This document shows, piece by piece, positions 12,191 through 22,934 of a stretch of DNA of 64,000 bases. The DNA is from Artemisia argyi. Its lineage: Eukaryota > Streptophyta > Magnoliopsida > Asterales > Asteraceae. The notes beneath the pieces were generated by a model. It made no database searches, was not told the origin of the DNA, and saw only the letters and a program-made list of their open reading frames with translations. The position numbers and the translations under genes were made by a program. The first letter of the stretch is position 1. Every line of letters starts with the position of its first letter. The DNA is taken from the NCBI GenBank assembly GCA_030686995.1, contig CM060706.1, forward strand, positions 145,334,731 to 145,398,730, written 5' to 3'.

Positions 12191-13880
12191 GCCACAAATG
12201 ACTTGGATCTGCCTCGTGTATCAATATAATTGTATCTGTCAAAGGTCATTGATACACCATTGGGATTGTTTGAGGTGATGGTACCTTTTGGTTTCCATTC
12301 CCAACGTGCTGAGGCCTTTACAGCATTTCCCATATTTACCCTTTTATTGTTCACAGACCCACCAGTGGAAACCTTTGGCCTTGCAGTGGTAACTGCTGGC
12401 TTAGCAGTGGAAACTGCTGGTTTTGAAATTTTGGGTACCCACTTGTGATTATTGTAAACTTTCTTTTCAAAATTAGTCTTTTTCCCTGTTTGAGTAGATT
12501 TAACAAAAGTAGTAACAGGGGACTTAGGATAAACTCTGTTTTTATTTCTGGCAGTGGCAACTGCTGGTCTAGCAGTGGAAATTGGTTTAATGCCAGATTT
12601 AAGCAAAACAGTCCTAGGAATCATCTTGCTAAGTGGATTTGGGTGAGTTAAGTTATTAGAATTATATCCATTCACCCTAGTACTCCCAAACACTTCCCTT
12701 CTACCCATGTGATAGGTACAGCTATAAGACAGATGGTCAAAGCTACCACATATATGACAGGGTTTGTTGTTGAACACAAAGTCACTACCAAATTGCCTAG
12801 ATTTAACATGATTCCAACTCCTCATATTTCCCCTAGGAGTTGTTGATCTACTTCTGTACATCTCCGCATATCTAGTGGTGGGCCTAGTGAAATTAGGTTG
12901 TGACCTAGGCTTTTCTTTGACAACTTCAGGAATACTCTTTTTAACATCCACATGTACATTCTCAGAAACACTAGGTTTAGACTCAACATTCAAACTTTCA
13001 TCTTTAAGAGATGAGTCACTAGCACTATCAAATGTATCAACCTCAACCTGAACCTTTTCAATAACAGCTTCTTTAACAAAATTTGGTCCATTGGTCATAG
13101 GTGGTTCCTGGAATTCTTCTAATCCTGTGTGAGCTATGTCAATGCCAGGAGGTGATGGAACACCTCTTAGAGGTGGTGGAACAGATTTGTATCCAACTCC
13201 TGATTTGGCTTTGTTCATAACTTGGGCTTCCTAAATTTTGTCAATACACTTGGATTGGTGATCAAGTGTATTACAAGTTATCTTTATATTCTCACTAGCC
13301 CTTTTAACCTTTTCTAGTTCTTCCCTAAGAACCTTGTTCACAGCAACCTGATAATCTAAGTCTCTTTTTAACACAACAATATCATCATTGAACTTAGATT
13401 CATTTGCCCTATAATGCTCTAATTGAGTTTCTAAAACACCTAGACCTCTTTTATGATTTGCTAAGTTATAATTAGTATGATTTAACTCTAGCAATTATTC
13501 ATCATATTGTGCTTTAATTTTCTCATACTCTTTTAAGACCTGTTATAATTAGTATGATTTAACTCTAGCAATTATTCATTACTTGATGAACCAAAGTTTT
13601 CATAAGTCTGTTTCAGCAGGGTCTTCTGAGTCTTCTTAGTGGAATCATTACCACCAAAAACATTACAGATCTCCTCAAACAGAGTCTTTGCAGTCTTGTA
13701 CTTGCTGAATGCTAGAACTTGATCTCTGGGAAATGCCATCAGCAACAAACCTCTGGCCTTCAGATCATTCTTCATCTGAAGTCTTTTATCATTAGTAACA
13801 GGTCCAGTGTTAACTTTTATTACTTCCTTGCCACCAACCATCTCTGAGGTAGAACTTGGTTTGAAGGAATTACCAAGCAT
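12169..13880 (-). pseudogene. gag: copia gag, broken
   Basis: Three open segments. 13880-13572 holds the copia gag core (KNDLKARGLLLMAFPRDQ; TAKTLFEEICNVFGG). 13494-13231 is a coiled-coil part (ETQLEHYRANESKFNDDI). 13218-12169 holds a CCHC zinc knuckle (CHICGSFDHLSYSC, C-x2-C-x4-H-x4-C) and a basic VSTA/VTTA-rich linker. Between the first two segments a 38-bp sequence is repeated (13465-13502 and 13542-13579) and the reading frame is lost there. Gag upstream of 13880 is also degraded (continuing toward 14040). The gag-to-protease junction is frameshifted. It overlaps the protease segment by about 20 bases. Confidence 0.88.
13465..13579. repeat. 38-bp direct repeat inside copia gag
   Basis: The same 38 bases (GTTATAATTAGTATGATTTA then ACTCTAGCAATTATTCAT) occur at 13465-13502 and 13542-13579 with 39 bases between. 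The gag frame breaks here. A slippage or repair duplication, perhaps with loss of neighbouring gag sequence, would explain it. Confidence 0.9.
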
Positions 13881-14056
13881 AATGATCTCCTAGAGTGTAT
13901 AGTCTTGCACCATAAAGAATTGTTCAATCATTAGCCTCCACATCTCAAAGTCATTCAACTTAAGCTTGGGAAGCTTAGCAGCAATGTTTGATTGACTGGT
14001 TTCTGTCTCCATTGATTCTTCTGAGTGAACTAGAGTCTTCTAAATCAAAGTATCAA

Positions 14057-14074
14057 AGCCTGGCTCTGATACCA
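14057..14074 (-). promoter_or_regulatory. Primer binding site of the copia element
   Basis: On the minus strand TGGTATCAGAGCCAGGCT stands five bases inside the 5' LTR. This is the usual PBS for the 3' end of initiator-Met tRNA in plant copia elements. Confidence 0.93.
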
Positions 14075-14079
14075 CTTAA

Positions 14080-14669
<590 letters not shown>

Positions 14670-15213
14670 ACTATATAAATATTACGTTACTTAATAAAGT
14701 TTAATTATAAAAGTTAATTCGCGATACTTACACTATCTAGGTTCGTGTGTAAGCATGTTCCAAGGTAAATGGTAATCACAAACGCCGTTGTAATCATAAA
14801 TATGTACTCGACTAACAAACAAATTTTTTGTTATCGGTAAAAACGGTTTTTAATTATCATAACTATTCGTAAATCATAAGTTAGCATTTACTATTCATAA
14901 AGGAAAATTACGGGTGGTTACACCTAAGAATGAGACTATAAACAACGACATCATAGTACCGTAGCACCTTATAGGCTTATTTAGACTTGAAAAGCCTATA
15001 TGCTTACTTGTAACAGCTCATCAGTTTCATAGTATCGTAAAAACAGTCCCAACTGTCCCCTTAATTCAGCTATAAGATAGTCATAAACACCCTATTATTT
15101 AAAACAAAGACGATTTATCAAACACTTGATACGCATAACATAATTGATTTAAAAAAAATGTTATACCTCAGCGTAAGCATCAACAGGAGCACCATTGTAT
15201 CTAAACCGCAGCT

Positions 15214-15830
15214 TTATTTAGTCAGCCAAACGGGTTGTGTTTGACCAACGTCTTTGTCTAACGGATAATCAACGACAAATGTTGATAGGCTAGCAACCTC
15301 AGCAGATGCATTTGCAGCAAAAGCTACTGCTTGAGCTGCAACCATTTTCTTCTATTTGTTCCTTTGACGATAAGCTGTAATCAACTATTATTAATGTATT
15401 TTATTTATTTATTTATTTTTATTTTTATTTTTTTATTTTATTATTATTATTTTATTTTTTGGGTTATGAACTCATAATCTCTAACTCGTATCTTATGAAT
15501 AAGGCATAGCCTCGAGTAAGCAACCTCATAAGCCAACAAAGATAACCTTATGAGCTTTCCAAAAATCTTAAAAATCAAAAACTTTTTTCAGATATGTTAA
15601 CGCCAAATTAAATCATACCAACTAAACCCTACCCAAATGAACATAAACCCAAATTTCAATATACTCGATTCATAGCAATGCAAACACAATTAAACCTTAA
15701 TCTTCAAAAAAACCAAAGCTTTTAACTAAAAAAATCAACAAAAGAAGGAAAAAACTTACTTTTTGGAAGATAAATATCATCATCACAATGATTTGAGGTT
15801 CCTCGCCGGAAAACATGGTAGGTGGTTTTG
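15214..15830 (-). pseudogene. Possible two-exon gene relic, unknown
   Basis: On the minus strand an ATG at about 15815 opens a short frame (MFSGEEPQIIVMMIF) that ends at a GTAAG donor-like site near 15763. After an AT-rich, intron-like stretch, an acceptor-like TTACAG near 15376 precedes a second open piece with ATG at 15345 (MVAAQAVAFAANASAEVASL), which stops at 15214-15216. I do not recognise the protein. Exon-like GC content and plausible splice signals are the only support. The rest of 14667-16149 is AT-rich without genes. Confidence 0.25.
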
Positions 15831-16149
15831 AGAGGAGCGGATCTAGATTCTGGATTCATAAAGATGAATGTGGAAGGTTCAGGAGTAATAACTATCGCAT
15901 AAGTGGACCAGATTTCTCAAAAGCAGGCCGAAAAATCAGGCCAAATCAGCCCAACTATTTTGGCGGGAAAAGCCCGACGCAAAACGGTGCCGTTTCAAAC
16001 GGGATTTAATTATATGTATAATTTTATGAAAATAAAGCAATTTCAACGTAATTTATGTTTTCTTTATCTTGTACAAAACATTTTGTGATAAACATAGATG
16101 TTTTCCTCTAACTAACGTAAAATAAGTATTTTAGTAACACATAGTATAT

Positions 16150-16800
16150 GATATATTGATCACGTATAATATATCCAAACCCAATTGGTCCGGACCAAAT
16201 ACTTAAGGGCATGAAAACTATCACTAAGACCCAAAGCTCTTGGACCCAATACTCGTCCGGATCCGACAAAAAGCAACCCCGGAATGGCAAGACCACCGGA
16301 CTGGTTAGACACCAACGTACAGCCGCGCGGCATGACAGCGAATCGTGGAAGCGAAATAGATCTTGGACAACCTTGGGATCTGAGTCACCGCCAACCACAA
16401 AAGAGTAAGGAATATAACTTGTGATCACGAGGCAAACTTTTGTATGCTCAGATATGGAAAGTCGGCAACTAGCCAACCAAGGGTGTCGTCCCCGAGGCAT
16501 AAAATAGTCAACGTGCATGACTCCAAGGCAAACACGCTATTACCCGTTGGTCCGTCAGGGGCATCGCATCCCGTGATCCCCAGAAAATGACAAAATAGTT
16601 AACCTATAAATAGCAGTGCATTAATCACTCCTAGCTGTATCAGCCTCTCACTTAAAACACAGATATACACTTTCTCTCTCACAATAAAACTTACTCTCAC
16701 ACCGGAGGTTGACCGCAGGATTGCAGGAACCCCCTCTCGCGGTGAGACTAATGGTGCTTTCTTCTTGAGCAAATCATCCTCAATATTCACTTAGTTCAGA
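16150..16800. mobile_element. LTR-like promoter fragment
   Basis: GC-richer than its surroundings. It has CTATAAATAGC (about 16604-16614), a pyrimidine/CA leader, then CACACCGGAGG...CGCAGG (about 16698-16730) ending near GTTCA at 16798. This resembles the U3-R-U5 organisation of plant gypsy LTRs. No PBS, PPT, partner LTR or TSD was found and the left edge is a guess. It abuts the Helitron end at 16802. Confidence 0.35.
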
Positions 16801-16801
16801 A

Positions 16802-16829
16802 CTAGTTATAATACCTGTGCACGCACAGG
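16802..16829 (-). mobile_element. Helitron 3' terminus
   Basis: Read on the minus strand: a perfect 7-bp-stem hairpin (CCTGTGC-GT-GCACAGG, 16814-16829), 8 bases, then CTAG followed by T. This is the canonical Helitron 3' end (hairpin, CTRR, insertion before T). The element must extend to the right. Its 5' TC end cannot be placed, so only the terminus is annotated. Confidence 0.65.
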
Positions 16830-18993
16830 GTTTTTAAAATTTTAATTTGATTATGTATTATTATCGATTAAAAAAAAAAACCACTTAACATGTTTTAAAT
16901 AGTTTTACTTAGTGGACTAAAGATAAAAAAAAAAAAAAAAAAAATCATATGTATATATGTTCTAATCTACCTATTATTTTAGGAGAATACTTTTGGATTA
17001 AAAATTATATTTTATTATTCAAGCAAAATCACATGATAATACTTGATTTGAATGAGATATTAGTAATATATGCTTTTAGTTTTGCAAACCCGTGCTATCA
17101 ATTTACGATGTGTTTTTGTAATTGTGGTATTTTTTTACTTATATTTTCGTTATGTAGTTTTTCTTTTTTTTGTTTTAGGAGGTGATTCTTATCAAATAAG
17201 GGTTGTGATGCATGCATTTTTTTATAATTTAATGAAAACACCTTCTATATTAAAGAATGACTATCTAACCGATGTGTTTTTTTTTTTTTTTTAATAATTA
17301 ACTTTGTATAACGTTTTTAACTGACAGAGATGTTGAGTTTAAGGTTAATATTGTTATTTAACTTTAACTATTGATATCATGTTGTACAAAATGTGGGAAT
17401 TTAGTGGCACATAATGAGCGTTGATGAAGTTAAAATATGCTCCGTAAAGTTTTTAAAATGTTTTTATGGATATCCATATATAAGTTTTAAATAACAATTT
17501 CATGAGTCGTTGTTATAAGTAGAATCGCGTATATTTATTTTCATATCAAAGTAACTCATGCTTACCATTTGATATTTATATTCCCGTTACTAATAATTTA
17601 GCCGTATTTCAAATCCGTGTACGCATAAATTAAACTTTTATATAGTAACATGAGTCCTTATTTAAAAAAATATTATAATGGATGAAAGTTTAAAACTAAC
17701 GTTAGTTTAAAAAATATTTAACATATATTAAAACTAATTAGCATATTTACTAAATTTACTTTAATTGATGAAAGTTTAAAAAAAAAAAAAAAAAAAAAAA
17801 CAAACAAACAAAACAAAAACAAAAACAAAAACAAAACAAAACCTAAACTAATACTATTACTCATGTAATTTTAAACAAAGTTAACATTATAAAGTATAGG
17901 GGTATAAAGTGTAAGGGGTTAATTGTTTATTATCTAAAGTTATTAAAAAACATGGAGACTTATAATTTTACACTTAACTCTAATATATTTAAAATTCAAC
18001 CACTAAGGTTTTATTAATTACCTCCTCTTTTCTTAAGTTTTTATTTTCATAAATTTGACACCTATATTTTTATGTGTTTTTTTTTATCAATCAAATTCTC
18101 CACCAAATTTATTAAAGTTTGACCAAAATCATTTTAATTTTGACTTTTTATTGGCCAATCATATTGTTTGATTTTGCTTATGTGTCAAAATCGAGCACTC
18201 CTATTGCTCCAATTTTTTTTCAATGAGAAGGGTTTTACAAAAACACTCAAAAATGATGTAATTCTTGTATTATATAAAAGATTCAAGAAAACTTCGGCAA
18301 AACCCCGTTCCAAGGCAAGTCCATACTAGTACTCACATTAGGCCCGAATTTTGTACCAACAATAATTAAACTTTAAATTTCCTGTCAAACTGGTCAATTT
18401 AGCGACCAGTGTTCATGAAAAATATATGACGTTGATATGTTTCAGTTGACTAATTCAATTTTAGCGACCCACTTTATTGAAATAATTCAAAATAAAAAAT
18501 AACTAGCATTTCATGTTCTTTTGATATACGTTAATAGCATTTTATCAATGATGTATTATCTTATTACAATACGGCATTTAATAATTGGATTCCTAATACG
18601 TGCTTTCTTTAATAAAAAAACTATAGATGGTGTTTTCGACAGTCGACAAGAACAAAAATAAAATGACATAATGGATAGAATTGCAACATTAAAATAAAAG
18701 CTTTTGTCAATAAGATAATTAGCAATTAAAAAAGTAAGCATTGTAACAACTAACAACACATAGATATGACAACACCAAAGATGACCACGTGAACGCTAAG
18801 TACCATTTTCATATATGTTAATCAAGTAATTAAGTGTAGTTAATCAAGTTTGGTTTACATCTTCAATCACTTTATCTCCATTTTTTAACTTTAACTTACT
18901 TTATACTTTTAACTAAAAGATACTTTTTTTTTCCTCTTCCTAGTTCCAACTTGATTTATAAAAATATATATTCCCTTTTTCAGTTCTTTTAAT
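16830..18993. other. AT-rich stretch without genes
   Basis: No supportable gene. It contains long A/T runs, an A tract grading into CAAA/CAAAA repeats (17779-17842), and a TTTGACxxxxT-rich part near 18090-18190. Part of it may be the body of the Helitron whose end is at 16802. Confidence 0.5.
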
Positions 18994-18998
18994 AGTAG

Positions 18999-19285
18999 TG
19001 ATGACGTATAGCCTATATTTGAGCCACAAGCCCAAATGATAGACATTACTTACACCTAAGCCCACCACGAATGGGCTACCATGACAATGGTATGGGCCGC
19101 AGCGTTAACACTTTGGGCTCATGAAGCCCAAAGTCCCAATCTAACCCACCGGGTACATGATAAGGATTATCTATTCAAGGAATAGATATCCTTACCTCGG
19201 ATAAGCACCACGTGTGCGAAGAGTAAGGAGCAAGAAACACGGTTTCTTAGCCCCTATATATAGAATCATACGCTATACGTCATCA
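18999..19285 (+). repeat. Left half of the outer LTR plus inverted 13-bp LTR stub
   Basis: 18999-19272 equals the first 274 bp of the 490-bp family LTR in plus orientation (TGATGACGTATAGCC onward, through CCTATATATAGAATCATACG). I see only about two differences from the inner LTR 28599-29088. It is joined directly to CTATACGTCATCA (19273-19285), which is the first 13 bases of the same LTR in minus orientation, followed by the PPT of unit A. The segment therefore begins and ends with the same sequence inverted. Confidence 0.9.
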
Positions 19286-19297
19286 TGTCCCCCCAGT
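19286..19297 (-). promoter_or_regulatory. Polypurine tract, gypsy unit A
   Basis: On the minus strand ACTGGGGGGACA directly precedes the TGATGACG LTR start. The same tract recurs at 29089-29100 and 38891-38902. Confidence 0.85.
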
Positions 19298-19449
19298 CTA
19301 GTGTGCGCGGCTCGTAGCCGCGGATACTAGACTAATATTAACAGCGGTAAGCGTAGCGGGAAAACATTGGAATATTGCCGCCAATTTAAAGTGCAATGCA
19401 CCTAGTCATAGGTATTTCAAACGTATACCTCGGAAATTGGGGGTAGTAT

Positions 19450-19566
19450 CCACGTGGCCCTCGTAAATCGGGAAAAAGTGCGTGTACCGGTTCAGTTCCA
19501 ACCACACGTTTTCGTTAGTGGGATCCACGTGGAGAGAAATTAGGGTTTTTACCACCCTATATAAGA
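19450..19566 (+). promoter_or_regulatory. Promoter of the antisense gene, copy A
   Basis: Two perfect CCACGTGG G-box palindromes (19450-19457 and 19525-19532) precede the TATA box CTATATAAGA (19557-19566). A CA-rich leader follows (ACACACAGTAAAACACACAC), and the ATG is 140 bp downstream of the TATA box. G-boxes are bound by plant bZIP and bHLH factors. The same arrangement is kept in copies B (TATA about 29360) and C (about 39163). Activity is inferred. Confidence 0.65.
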
Positions 19567-19705
19567 GTCACCGCCCCCCATTTTTACATACACACAGTAA
19601 AACACACACTTACTCACTATTCACCTTCTTCGAGAGCGTTTTTTTTGCAAATAAACTTACTTCACTTTCGTAGGTAATTTGTGTGTTTCCCACTTAGTTT
19701 TGCAA

Positions 19706-22307
19706 ATGAAAATGGTTGCTCAATTGGAGGAGTTTCGCTCCGCGATGTCCATTAAGGACGTTACTCAGTTCACTTCCGACTATTTCGTGCCTTTGGATGT
19801 ACATCCAGAGGCTCCAGATGTCGACGCGTGTATAGCTGACTTCCCCGAAGGGAAGATAGGGCTATACATGAAATTTTTTGAGTACGCGAATTACCGCGTA
19901 CCCATATCTATTTTTCTGAGCGATTTGCTCAATCACTATCGTCTTCACATCTCTCAGCTGCACTGTATAGGTGCGGCGAAGGTGTCGAATTTTGAAGTAA
20001 ACTGTCGTTTACTTGCGATAGAACCGACCGTGGCCTTGTTCCGCTCCTTTTACCACACAACGTGGTCAAATGGTTGGGTTTCCTTTGCGAAGCGCCAGGG
20101 GGCGCTTCAGTGTTATACGGAAAAAGTTGACGCCCTCAAGAATTGGAGGGAGTTCTTCTTTTGGGTAGATGACGTAGTCTTTCCCTCTCCCTTTGAGTTT
20201 TATACTCAGGAATCCTTACCAAGGGATGGAAGCCCCGCACCCGGTTCCTACAGTCTTGCTGACGCGCAAACTTTAGATGCCAATCGACTGGCCATTAACC
20301 CCTATCTGGAGGAGTTTTTGGTACATGTGGGGTTGAGTCGCGCTTATTTTGGCGCTGCAGATGAGGTTCCTACTTTCTTGAGTGAGGATGGCCGGGGTGG
20401 GTGTTCATTCCTTATACTTCCTTCTTTGTAAGTCCTTTATTCTTATCTTCGCGCCTTTAATAACTAATCCCTTTTGTTTTTTCTTGCTTCCTTTGATGTG
20501 CGCAGAGATGGATCTATTCGCGGTGGTCAAGCTGGATAAGCCAAAGCAGGTGACCATAGGGGTGCGTCCTCTGAAGGAAGGAGAGCAGCCCTTGCTGGAG
20601 GTGACCGCGGGGCACTTGACTGTTCTGCCTGCGACGGTCCCCGAGGACACGCCACCACTTCAGGTGACGCCTATCCAGAGTGTGCCACCTAATCCGGAGG
20701 TGGTGCCAAATGTGGAAGTGGCGCATGAGGAGGCGCGATCAGGGTCATCTGACAGCATCCAGATCCTGAAACCTGAAGAGGCGCTGAGGGAGGAGGTTGC
20801 GCAGAATTCGAAGCGCAAGGGAGAGGCTGGGGCCAGTGGTACCAGGAAGAGGCGTCGACACGTCATCAGAGATGCAGAGTCGAATGCGGAAGAGACCTCT
20901 ACCTCCGGCACACGGTTGAAGGTTGATGATGTTTCTCCGTTTCTGTAAGTGTGCATTTCTCTCTTCTTTTATTTTTTTTATCATATTACTTGTAATATTT
21001 GTTGACTTCTTCTGTCGCGTAGGGATGACGCTGCGAAGGATGAGGTCTGCGTGGATGATGCTTCCTCTCCGCAGAATGAAAACAGGGAGAGGAAGACCAA
21101 GGTTGCTGATGGTGGCGAGGCGCAGCAGCTAATGGATGAGCTGGCTGCGACCACTGCGCGCCAAGCTGAGCTTGTTGCTCAGCTGAAAGGGAGGTATGCT
21201 GGGGAGAGCCGTGCTCTTGCCCAAAAGGAGGAGGAGTTGGCGACCCTCCGTACGCAGTTGGCAAATGCGCAAGTGGAGCTGGAGGCCTCGAGGGCGTATG
21301 CTGAAAAGATTGCTGATGATAAAGTGAGCATGTTGGCCGATCTTAGGTATGCGAGGGCGAAGCTTGAGCAAATAAAGGCTAAAACTTCCTGGTCGGTGTC
21401 TTATCTTGAAGAAAAGAGGGCGGAGCATCATGCCAGCGTCCAGGAGTTTCAGGGGCGCATCGAGAAGGCGATTGCGATGCAAGAGGAAAAACTGCGCGCC
21501 CTCAGCATAGAGTATGATGAGGAGTTGTACCCCCATCTGATGTCCACTATAGCCGAGCGCAGGTATTTTCGGTCACTTTGTCATAATTATCTTACCACCA
21601 TGTTGTTTACTTACACAAATTTTCTTTGTGAATGCAGGTGGTTGATTAGCCATGGGCTGCGCCTGGCAGCCCTGAGCACACTAGAGTCCGCTGAGGTAGT
21701 GGAAGCTTTTGGAAAGGTTGTGCACTGTGCGATTGCGCGTGGTCGATCGCAGGCCATGGAGGACCTTCATCAGGCCAAGCTGCTGGAGAAGGACTTGGCG
21801 GAAGTCCCTGGTTACAACCCTACGGCTTATGATGAGCTGCTGCAGGCAATGGCGGGGCTGAAGGTTCTTGAGTTGCCGCACATAGGAAAGTTGGAGCGTG
21901 ATCAAGATGACCCCATAGCTGTGCTGATGGCGGGTCTAACTTTGCAGCGCCATCTTGTGGAGAACGCGGAAGAGGAATTAGATTACTATCTAAAACCTGA
22001 TGTCTCGCAGCTTCAAGTCCCTGTGTTCGCGCGGCCTCGCGATATCCTTAAGCCTTTTGCTCTTGAGAAGGAAATTCCTTTGAAAGAGGTGCTAGAGCGA
22101 CATGAGCAAAGGGTTGCTGTGAAGAAGGGTATCAAGGGCAAGGCCGTGATGTGTGGCATTGGCGCTGCACACCTTCCTAGATCAGATGGCGTGGCTGTAA
22201 GCGTTCCGACCGTATCTATGCAGGATGCCATAACCTTGAGTAAGCTTAAGGAAGCGGGGAGTTCCGCCGCTCCAGAGGAGAGTCCTGAGCATCGCCATAG
22301 TATATAG
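19706..22307 (+). CDS. Antisense spliced gene of the gypsy element, copy A (PF04195-like)
   Basis: Proposed exons: 19706-20396, 20506-20944, 21023-21562, 21638-22307 (779 codons plus stop). All introns are GT-AG (109, 78 and 75 bp) and the phases join cleanly. Exon 1 resembles the 'putative gypsy type transposon' family (PF04195, Transposase_28): FEYANYRVPISIFLSDLL, HYRLHISQLHCIGAAKVSNF, AIEPTVALFRSFY. Exon 2 starts with the family-typical MDLFAVV and has an acidic/Pro-rich then basic region (SKRKGE, TRKRRRH). Exon 3 is a long coiled coil (about 21100-21500). Exon 4 continues with the RWLISHGLRLAALSTL part. An AATAAA follows at about 22349. It lies opposite to gag-pol, between integrase and 3' LTR, converging on pol. 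Of the three copies only this one has no stop. The molecular function is unknown; 'transposase' in the family name is not evidence of catalysis. Confidence 0.8.
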
Positions 22308-22934
22308 GCTTTTTGTATATTTATGTATCTTTCATTGTAATTATTATTAATAAATGTGGAATAAGATACATTTTTGTTTTTAATTCGTGACTTGAGTATA
22401 CTTGCATTGTTTGCTAAGTTTGCTTTTTTAACTAAGTCTTTTAAGTGCGTGACTTTGAAGAATTATACTTGCATTGTTTGCGAAGTTTTATTATTTGACC
22501 AAGTGTCTTGGCTCGTTATATTGCTAAGCTCGTACGGTGTACTTGGTATATGCGTATCCGTCGTGGGGTGCGCATGTGAAACTTACCTCGACGTCTCAAG
22601 AGTAAGGCGCTTAGCAAGGATACATGATCCAATGTTGATGGGTTTGCAACCCTCTTATTCAACGAGTAAATTAGTAGGTTAACTCATCCTTTATGCCTTT
22701 GTGGGTCTTTAATTGGTGCATGCACGCCATGTAGGCAGAAATATAAGATAAACAATATTGAATATATGCAATAAAGTAAAATGCGCTATGGAGTTAGCTA
22801 GAAACCATAACATTTTATTAATACTTGTAAGTAATTAGAAAAAATAGAAAATACAATTCCTAGAAAAGAAAAGAAAGACAAACATTTATTGGGCACCTCG
22901 TAGGATGCAAGTGTGTTTGTGAAAGGGCCGTAGC
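22308..22934. other. Convergent 3' region between antisense gene and pol, unit A
   Basis: Tail-to-tail spacer. It holds poly(A) signal-like AATAAA at about 22349 for the plus-strand gene, direct repeats of the type TATACTTGCATTGTTTGC-AAGTTT (about 22395 and 22467), and the likely 3' flank of pol. No gene seen. Copy B has the same region at 32111-32738, and copy C is cut inside it at 42177. Confidence 0.7.

Noticed and set aside
14057..14074. tRNA gene
   Set aside because: Only the 3'-end complement of a tRNA is present, in PBS position; no cloverleaf around it. No other convincing tRNA gene was seen.
20405..21536. Several 70-135-codon minus-strand frames opposite the gypsy antisense gene (and their copies near 30208-31339 and 40011-41142)
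   Set aside because: Shadows of GC-rich exons 2-3 in other frames; repeated in all copies only because the exons are.
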